Source: an uncultured Candidatus Melainabacteria bacterium
Lineage (GTDB): Bacteria > Cyanobacteriota > Vampirovibrionia > Gastranaerophilales > Gastranaerophilaceae
Length of the DNA: 64,000 nt
Assembly (NCBI GenBank): GCA_932182025.1
Contig: CAKNXK010000027.1
Span: 199,965-263,964 of the forward strand
Reading direction: 5' to 3'
How positions within the stretch are numbered: position 1 is the stretch's first letter; each line of letters starts with the position of its first letter. A program made the position numbers and the translations under genes. The notes below the pieces were generated by a model, which worked only from the letters and a program-made list of their open reading frames with translations, searched no databases and was not told the DNA's origin. Of the stretch, positions 58,481 to 64,000 are shown piece by piece.

Positions 58481-60065
58481 CTGCTTTTCTTTTCTTATCA
58501 AGTGTATTTGTAATATAAATATTCAAGTTAGGAATACCGAGACCAAGTACCAGTCCTGAGAACAAGTAACCTGCTGCTTGTGCTTTGTTAAGTGTGCCAA
58601 GTCTTTTCTTAGCAAGTTTTTTGACTTGCTCATCTTTTATTCCATTTAAATCTTTTAACATTTCTTTGAATGTTTTTGCAACACCATTTTCTTTTACGGT
58701 AGAAATATTATTCTTAGAAAGAGTTTCAACCAGAACCTCATCTCTTGTTTTGAGTGAAGAGTTAAATATTCTTCCAAAATATCCTTTACCTTCAACTTCT
58801 TTGGTTCTGTTCATAACGGTTTTATCCAGACCTTCTGCGGCTATTTTGTTAACAATGTCACCAAGTACAAGCCAGCTTAAGAAACCTAAAGTATCTTTTG
58901 TTAAAGATTCTCTAAGCTCATCCTTATCGCGTGTAGCTAAAAGTCTTGAAATAATTGTAAGACCATAAATCCCTTTTAGTTGTGGAATTGTTGGCCAGAA
59001 CCCTTTGAATGCAATCTGGCTCATAAGTTTTTTCGGACTTACTGTGCCTAATGTTGCAAGTGTTAATCCCAGGAATCCTGCTCCTGCAGTACCTTTCATA
59101 AGTTTGAATTGGGTGCTGTTGTCTTTGCTTCTGCCCTCAACACCTACGAAACCATCAGAACCGGTTTTCTTTTTAGTTAAGTATATGTTCATTGGCTGAA
59201 TTGACATACCAACACCGGTTGCAATTGTAAAACCTGCAAGTGAACGGATTTTAGAGAAATTAGTAAGCTTTTTAATAAATGCGTTATCCTTAATTCCTTT
59301 ACCGTTTCTAACCTGTTCTTCAAAAACTGCTTTTACTTTATCTTTGTTAAAAGAGTCTGATAATTGATAAATATCTTTCAATAAAGTTTTTAGACTTGTT
59401 TCACTCTTAGTTTTAGCATCTGCTGATTCAAGAATATATTTAGATTCAGCTCCTGTGTCTGCAATAATTTTATTCATTGCTGTTTCAAGTGAATTAACAG
59501 AGTCTTTCTTCTCCCAATTTTTAAAGCTTCCTTTATTTATTTCTTTATCAAGAAGATTTGCAATTTCTTCAACAGTTTCTTCGGATAGTTTTACGTAACC
59601 ATCCTTATCAGCATTTGCAGCTGCAGGGTTGAAGGCTTTTATATTTTTTAAAGTTTCTTTTAAATATTCAACTTGTGTTGTATTATTTTTAACCTGATTT
59701 GCTTTATTTTCAGCCAATATATTTAAAGTTTCGGGAGCGGCAAACATCTTATTTGCTTTTACGCCGAAATTTTTGTTCATTCCCATTAAAGCAGCAGCCC
59801 CAATTCCTCCTGCCATACCATAAACACCTACAAGAGAATGGTTAGCAGTACCGGAAGCTTCACGACGAGCTGTTTCTACACAGGCAGCCGGCCCGCGTTT
59901 AGCATCAGTAGTAACACGAGGGATTACCATAAAACTAAGGTCGGTCAAATTCGCGCCAACACCTTGATTTGTTGCTAAAAATCTTAAACCTGTATCAACA
60001 GCTCCTTTAAACTGCGGCTGTTTTTGCTGAATGTTGTTGTTTTGTTGAATTTTCTGTACTTTCAT
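58443..60065 (-). CDS. Large membrane protein with PQFKG motif, paralog 1
   Basis: A 540-residue protein starting with a Gln/Asn-rich stretch (VQKIQQNNNIQQKQ) and PQFKGAVDTGLRF. It has Gly-rich hydrophobic segments near residues 75-95, 300-320 and 500-520 separated by a charged helical middle (residues 100-270). FKGFWPTIPQLKGIYGL and ATRDKDELRE...LGDIVNKIAA match the next gene (FKGIFPTMDQAR, DDKNELAE...LGDYVAKATA), so the two are paralogs. Function is unknown. Confidence 0.65.
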   Translation of the reverse strand: MKVQKIQQNNNIQQKQPQFKGAVDTGLRFLATNQGVGANLTDLSFMVIPRVTTDAKRGPAACVETARREASGTANHSLVGVYGMAGGIGAAALMGMNKNFGVKANKMFAAPETLNILAENKANQVKNNTTQVEYLKETLKNIKAFNPAAANADKDGYVKLSEETVEEIANLLDKEINKGSFKNWEKKDSVNSLETAMNKIIADTGAESKYILESADAKTKSETSLKTLLKDIYQLSDSFNKDKVKAVFEEQVRNGKGIKDNAFIKKLTNFSKIRSLAGFTIATGVGMSIQPMNIYLTKKKTGSDGFVGVEGRSKDNSTQFKLMKGTAGAGFLGLTLATLGTVSPKKLMSQIAFKGFWPTIPQLKGIYGLTIISRLLATRDKDELRESLTKDTLGFLSWLVLGDIVNKIAAEGLDKTVMNRTKEVEGKGYFGRIFNSSLKTRDEVLVETLSKNNISTVKENGVAKTFKEMLKDLNGIKDEQVKKLAKKRLGTLNKAQAAGYLFSGLVLGLGIPNLNIYITNTLDKKRKAAKAAEEQQNAVA

Positions 60066-60101
60066 TTTCTAACCTTTTTTCTCTAATCTACACAATTTTC
60101 C

Positions 60102-61631
60102 CTATGCGACATTATTCGTTCGCGAAGGTGTGACCGTGTTCGTAGATTGGTCACCATGTGCAGCTTTCAAAGCTTCGGCGTGCTTTTTCTGCGTATTTTT
60201 TCGTGTAAAAATAGGAATCACTAACCCTAACAGTAATAATGATACACCCAAGTTAGCTGCTTGGCAAGCGGAACGCATGTTAACCGCTTTTTTACCGATA
60301 ACTTCTTCGGATGATTTGATGTTTACATCTTTTACCCAGTGCCAGAATTTCTTCAAAGCATTTTCGTCACCCTTGAGCGGTTTAGTGTCATTGAGTAAAG
60401 TAATTCCAGTCTTTTTCTGGATTGCAGTAGCAGTAGCTTTCGCTACATAATCGCCTAAGAAATACATGCTGGAAAATGTTGCAATGTCTCTTACCGTAGC
60501 TTCTGCCAGTTCGTTTTTGTCATCAGCAGCAGCCATACGTGAAGCAAATGTAGTTGTTGAAATTATTCTTGCCTGATCCATTGTTGGGAAAATTCCTTTG
60601 AATTCAAGCATTCCCAAGGTTGGTTTCTTCATCATTGAAAGAAGCGCAACGCCAACCATTGAAGAAATTGAGATTAATTTTTGTTTAAATAGGCCTTCTT
60701 TTGCCTTAGCTCTAATTTCTTCATCCTGATCTTTACCAAAATCATCATAGATAGGAGCACCTTTTACGCCGGATGATTTTTCGGTAATCCATCTGTTAAT
60801 ATATTGCATAGAAGCAGCAAGCGGAAGAATTACTGCTAAACCTAAAGCACTCTTGGTTTTAACCAGATTTTTACTTTTCTTTGCGAATTCAGCTATATTT
60901 GTTCCTTTTCCTGCTTTTTGGAACTCTCTGAAATATTTAACGGAATCTTCTAATAGTGTGGTAGTTGTAGTAGCTTTTACATCTCCAACTTTTACACTTT
61001 CAAAAACATGTGTTTTCTCAGCAAGTTCTTTTGTAATTTTGCTTATTTCATTATTAAATTCTTTTCTTGATTTTTTAGAAGTTGATAATTCTTTTAATTT
61101 GTTAGCATATTCTTCTAATTCAGCTTCTGATAAAACTTCGCCAAACTTAACCTTAGTTTTGCCATCAGTTCCTTCGATACCTTTGAGAATTTCTTTTAAG
61201 CTGTCTTTGACTTTATCATCTGCTTGAGAGTTAGAATAAATATCTGTAGCTTTTTGGATAAGACTGCTGTCGGCCCAGCAACCGGTCATATTTGCGCCTT
61301 TTGGCAAAACAAATTTGTTTAAAGCACCTGCAAACCCCATTGCGACAACGCTTGGTATCATACAGTTTACGATAAGACCAGAGGATTCTCTTCTAAAAGC
61401 TTCAAATCCTGCAAACCAGTTGGTTAAGGATTCAACAAAAGTTCTAGGTAAAATTGCGCTTAATAAATCAATAACAGCAACATTCACCATCGGATTTCTT
61501 TCGCATGCTTGAATACAGCTCAAAAATGCACCGCCAACTCCGCTTTTGAATGCCGGATTTTGTTTTGCGTTGTTTTTATTTACATTATTAAAATGTCTGT
61601 CTTCTACACCAATTCTGCTAATCATACACAT
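60102..61631 (-). CDS. Large membrane protein with PAFKS motif, paralog 2
   Basis: About 509 residues. It begins near ISRIGVEDRHFNNVNKNN and has PAFKSGVGGAFL. The layout parallels the downstream paralog: hydrophobic segments, a helical charged middle (about 135-260), then LEFKGIFPTMDQAR and a C-terminal membrane segment (LGVSLLLLGLVIPIF). The start is ATG 61631 or 61625; the ORF is open to 61652, but TATAAT lies inside that stretch. It is the first gene of a two-gene operon. Confidence 0.65.
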   Translation of the reverse strand: MCMISRIGVEDRHFNNVNKNNAKQNPAFKSGVGGAFLSCIQACERNPMVNVAVIDLLSAILPRTFVESLTNWFAGFEAFRRESSGLIVNCMIPSVVAMGFAGALNKFVLPKGANMTGCWADSSLIQKATDIYSNSQADDKVKDSLKEILKGIEGTDGKTKVKFGEVLSEAELEEYANKLKELSTSKKSRKEFNNEISKITKELAEKTHVFESVKVGDVKATTTTTLLEDSVKYFREFQKAGKGTNIAEFAKKSKNLVKTKSALGLAVILPLAASMQYINRWITEKSSGVKGAPIYDDFGKDQDEEIRAKAKEGLFKQKLISISSMVGVALLSMMKKPTLGMLEFKGIFPTMDQARIISTTTFASRMAAADDKNELAEATVRDIATFSSMYFLGDYVAKATATAIQKKTGITLLNDTKPLKGDENALKKFWHWVKDVNIKSSEEVIGKKAVNMRSACQAANLGVSLLLLGLVIPIFTRKNTQKKHAEALKAAHGDQSTNTVTPSRTNNVA

Positions 61632-61950
61632 ATTTCTTCTAATGCAATACATTGATTATATCAACATATATATATATTTAAAAGCGGGTCAAAATTAAAA
61701 TTGCCATGTTTTCTCTAAATGTAAAGGAAATGTAAAGAAGAAATTTTGATTATTTTTTTCGGTTTAAGAATGTTATATTAAAAACGTATTAAATATACTT
61801 TGTGAACTCATTTAACAGCTAATCAATTATAAAATTTTCTAAAAAAATAACATGAAAAATAATTGTAAATTTTTGTTAAGTACCTATCCTTTATGCGAGG
61901 GATGTAAAAAAATGCTGATTTGTTATAATGAGTGCAAATAGGAGAGCTGT
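61632..61950. other. AT-rich gap with glgC promoter region
   Basis: Very AT-rich. TATAAT at 61924-61929 and AGGAGAG before the ATG serve glgC; a TATAAT at about 61660 serves the minus-strand paralog. I see no gene, RNA or repeat in the rest. Confidence 0.5.
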
Positions 61951-63186
61951 ATGTCAGTAGATAATGCGTTGGTAATGATTTTAGCAGGCGGAGAGGGCAA
62001 AAGATTATTTCCGCTGACTCTAGACAGAGCAAAGCCTGCTGTTCCTTTTGGGGGAAGATATAGAATTATTGATTTTGTTTTGAATAATTTTATCAACTCA
62101 GGATTCTATAAGATAAAAGTATTAACGCAATATAAATCAGATTCTTTGAATAAACATATTACACGCGGCTGGACATTGTCTCCGTTTTTGAACCAGTATG
62201 TTGATTTGGTTCCTGCGCAAATGAGAACCGGCGGAACCTGGTATCAGGGAACTGCTGATGCTGTTTATCAGAATATTTTTCATATTCATGATGAAGAACC
62301 TGATTATGTTTGCGTTTTTGGCGGAGACCATATATATAAAATGGATGTTTGGCAGATGCTTAAGTTTCATAAGAAGCATAATGCAGAGCTTACTATTTCA
62401 GCAATTCCTATTCCTATTGAAGAAGCACATGAATTTGGGATTATTGAAGTTGATGAGAATTGGCGATTAACAGGTTTTGTTGAAAAACCTCAAACTCCTC
62501 CAAAGCCTATTCCTAACAATCCTAAAATGTGTTTAGCATCAATGGGCAATTATATATTTAATAAAGATACACTTGTGCAGGCATTAGAAGAAGACTCAAA
62601 AATATCTGATTCAAATCACGATTTTGGTAAGAATGTTATCCCTATGTTATTAAATCAGGGCAAAGAAATATTTATATATAACTTTGCAGAAAATCATTTT
62701 CCGGGAATGACTAAGAAGGAAAAGGGTTATTGGAGAGATGTAGGATGTATAGATGCCTATTGGCAGGCAAATATGGATTTGTTAGAGTATGAACCCGAGT
62801 TGGATTTGTATTCAAAGGATTGGCCTTTAAGGACTTTTAACTATAATTATCCTCCTGCAAAATTTATCTGGCAGGAAGGAGACAGGGTTGGTATGGCTAC
62901 GGATTCAATGGTTTCTGAAGGCTGTATTGTTTCCGGCGGTTCAATTTCCAGATGTATTCTTTCTCCAAAAGTCAAGATTAACAGTTATTCTCAGGTATCG
63001 GACAGTATTTTGATGGAAAATGTCAATGTTGGAAGGTATTCAGAGATAAGAAAAGCTATTATTGATAAAAATGTAGATATTCCGCCTTATACAAAAATTG
63101 GTATAAATCGCGAAGATGATATTGCGCGCGGATTTTATGTTTCTGAAGGCGGAGTAACTGTCGTCCCTAAAAACTCTACTTTATAA
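61951..63186 (+). CDS. glgC: Glucose-1-phosphate adenylyltransferase
   Basis: A 411-residue ADP-glucose pyrophosphorylase, the first committed step of glycogen synthesis. It has the N-terminal ILAGGEGKRLFPLT, RAKPAVPFGG, GTADAVYQN, VFGGDHIYKM and FVEKP, and a C-terminal left-handed beta helix (from about residue 305). Such enzymes are allosterically controlled by glycolytic intermediates. Shine-Dalgarno AGGAGAG. Repeat element C begins two bases after its stop. Confidence 0.97.
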   Translation: MSVDNALVMILAGGEGKRLFPLTLDRAKPAVPFGGRYRIIDFVLNNFINSGFYKIKVLTQYKSDSLNKHITRGWTLSPFLNQYVDLVPAQMRTGGTWYQGTADAVYQNIFHIHDEEPDYVCVFGGDHIYKMDVWQMLKFHKKHNAELTISAIPIPIEEAHEFGIIEVDENWRLTGFVEKPQTPPKPIPNNPKMCLASMGNYIFNKDTLVQALEEDSKISDSNHDFGKNVIPMLLNQGKEIFIYNFAENHFPGMTKKEKGYWRDVGCIDAYWQANMDLLEYEPELDLYSKDWPLRTFNYNYPPAKFIWQEGDRVGMATDSMVSEGCIVSGGSISRCILSPKVKINSYSQVSDSILMENVNVGRYSEIRKAIIDKNVDIPPYTKIGINREDDIARGFYVSEGGVTVVPKNSTL

Positions 63187-63187
63187 T

Positions 63188-63300
63188 AAGGGTCGGACGA
63201 CAATCGTAATACTACAAGTTGGTATTGAGACTACAGGTCGTCCTCTGCTGACTTTGTTCCATGCGGGTTCGCATTGGTTGGGTTTGAGTTGTCTTCAACC
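63188..63300 (-). repeat. Single copy of the dispersed structured element (family member C)
   Basis: On the minus strand it reads CAACCCAACC, GAACCC inside an ATGCG/CGCAT hairpin, then GGACGAC, CTGTAG, TTGTAGT, GTCGTCC and CCCTT. The order and spacing match A and B, with arms changed together. Here the CTGTAG is the end of a small intact reading frame. Confidence 0.7.
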
Positions 63301-63404
63301 CAGATTAATGTAACAGACTGCGGTGTTGTGAACGGGTTTGTTGCGAGTTTGTTGTATTTTTCGATTTTTTGGTTTAAGAATCTAAAAAATGTTGGTATTT
63401 TCAT
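63231..63404 (-). CDS. 57-residue hypothetical protein ending inside repeat element C
   Basis: Starts MKIPTFFRFLNQKIEKYNKL, then PFTTPQSVTLIWVED and an Asn/Pro-rich tail ending AEDDL. TAGTAT lies six bases before the ATG, as at other leaderless-type genes here; there is no good Shine-Dalgarno. The last codons form the 5' arm of the element's stem. Array A also encodes a VTLI-like stretch and a KVDL ending at the same places, so A may hold decayed copies of this gene's 3' end. Confidence 0.4.
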   Translation of the reverse strand: MKIPTFFRFLNQKIEKYNKLATNPFTTPQSVTLIWVEDNSNPTNANPHGTKSAEDDL

Positions 63405-63524
63405 ACCTATATACTAAACTGAATTCAAACAGGTTAATCACCCTAAGTAATAATTTATGTAAAAATTTCTTATACTTTTAGATTAGTGTTTGTATTTAAC
63501 ACTTTAATTTTTCAAAAAACCTGT

Positions 63525-63682
63525 TATAATAATAAATGTAGCAATAATTTAATATTGAGTGAGCGAATAGCTTTATAATGCGGCAAATTGTCGTGCTTTG
63601 AGTTGGATTGAGTCGGAGAAATCGGCTGATCTTATTCGGCTATAAGGCTATTGGCGTGCGCTTGATGGATTGAGGTATAAGA
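63525..63682 (+). promoter_or_regulatory. Long structured leader of the prepilin gene
   Basis: TATAAT at 63525-63530 would give a leader of about 145 nt. AATAGCTTTATA (63566-63577) pairs with TATAAGGCTATT (63641-63652), 12 pairs with one G-U, closing a 63-nt interior that contains a small CGGC/GTCG hairpin and three TCGG repeats. It may control translation. It matches no riboswitch class I know. The region 63405-63524 is AT-rich with nothing else I can support. Confidence 0.4.
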
Positions 63683-64000
63683 ATGAAAAGATTACATGGC
63701 TTTTCCCTTATGGAAATGATGATTGTATTAACAATCGTAGCAATCGTTGCCGCGGCATCGGCACCAATGGTAAACAAGAAGATGGTACGTGCGGCAAGCG
63801 AAAAATCACCTTGGATATTTGTTAACGGTGAGTCTATCGGGTATAACATAGACAATGAAAATGGTATTCAGGATAGAAAAACAGCTACTATCGGGGCAAA
63901 TGGTAGAGTTCCAAGTGCTGGCGGGAACCCTCGTTTGTATATAGATACCAATTCTGATACAACACCGCATATTCTTTTTGGACGCAGCAGTAACAACTTA
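63683..64000 (+). CDS. Type IV prepilin-like protein, N-terminal part
   Basis: The first 106 residues are visible. The prepilin signal is clear: HGFSLMEMMIVLTIVAIVAA, with cleavage expected after Gly and Glu at position +5 of the mature chain. After the hydrophobic helix come SEKSPWIFVNGESIGYN and a Gly/Asn-rich region (ATIGANGRVPSAGGNP). It is a long pilin-like surface protein by style; prepilin peptidase would process it at the inner membrane. It continues beyond the window. No other pilus gene is adjacent. Confidence 0.85.
   Translation, partial: MKRLHGFSLMEMMIVLTIVAIVAAASAPMVNKKMVRAASEKSPWIFVNGESIGYNIDNENGIQDRKTATIGANGRVPSAGGNPRLYIDTNSDTTPHILFGRSSNNL

Noticed and set aside
63541..63682. 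Cyclic di-GMP (GEMM) riboswitch before the prepilin gene
   Set aside because: The conserved core elements of GEMM-I and GEMM-II could not be found; only the long stem is supported.

Overview
The window is about 64 kb of AT-rich bacterial chromosome with dense, short-spaced genes on both strands. Gene content fits a diderm, non-photosynthetic relative of cyanobacteria, most likely Vampirovibrionia/Gastranaerophilales ('Melainabacteria') from an animal gut. The grounds are an S-layer-homology surface protein, an OmpH/Skp chaperone, an AsmA-like giant, GH57/GH77/GlgC glycogen enzymes, pilin-like proteins whose tail style I recall from that group, and several proteins with a group-typical N-terminal PxFK-like motif. 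This placement is inference; no 16S rRNA gene is present.

Layout: 1-6.6 kb holds a pilin-like tail, a MalG-type permease, an AsmA-like protein and lepA. 6.6-11.1 kb is a minus-strand surface-polymer operon (metallophosphatase, Rossmann protein, CDP-glycerol transferase-like, GT2, radical SAM). 11.1-20.4 kb mixes metabolism (formyltransferase, AP endonuclease IV, metal efflux, acetolactate synthase, HMGL-like aldolase, metG) with tRNA-Pro. 20.5-24.6 kb is accessory: a small tyrosine recombinase, a 110-bp tandem repeat array, a beta-rich protein, fliD and an AbrB-like protein. 24.8-32.2 kb is housekeeping (xer, engB, paired WYL regulators, coaX, ftsZ, prmA, rpmI-rplT). 32.2-46 kb has GH57, aspS, two membrane-anchored AAA ATPases, ribD, a sigma factor and the SLH protein. 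46-52.9 kb has hisS, dapF, an XRE/GT9 module, malQ, a pentapeptide-repeat protein and tRNA-Lys. 53-58.5 kb has rnc-cdsA-frr-pyrH and pgeF. 58.4-64 kb has two paralogous membrane proteins, glgC, and a prepilin cut by the window edge.

Starch/glycogen metabolism is spread over three loci (GH57 at 33.7 kb, malQ at 49.5 kb, glgC at 62 kb) rather than one operon. Regulation looks simple: several genes have a TATAAT box only 4-10 nt before the start codon, which implies leaderless mRNAs.

The most unusual signals are these: (i) a dispersed repeat family at three loci whose stem arms covary and flank a stop codon, with the tandem copies next to a small tyrosine recombinase; (ii) an N-terminal PxFK-like motif shared by seven otherwise unrelated proteins; (iii) a 25-residue hydrophobic peptide with a near-perfect Shine-Dalgarno downstream of an XRE regulator, with a convergent promoter that would make an antisense RNA; (iv) an XRE regulator with two matching operators controlling itself and a GT9 gene; (v) an RNase III lacking one conserved catalytic Asp.
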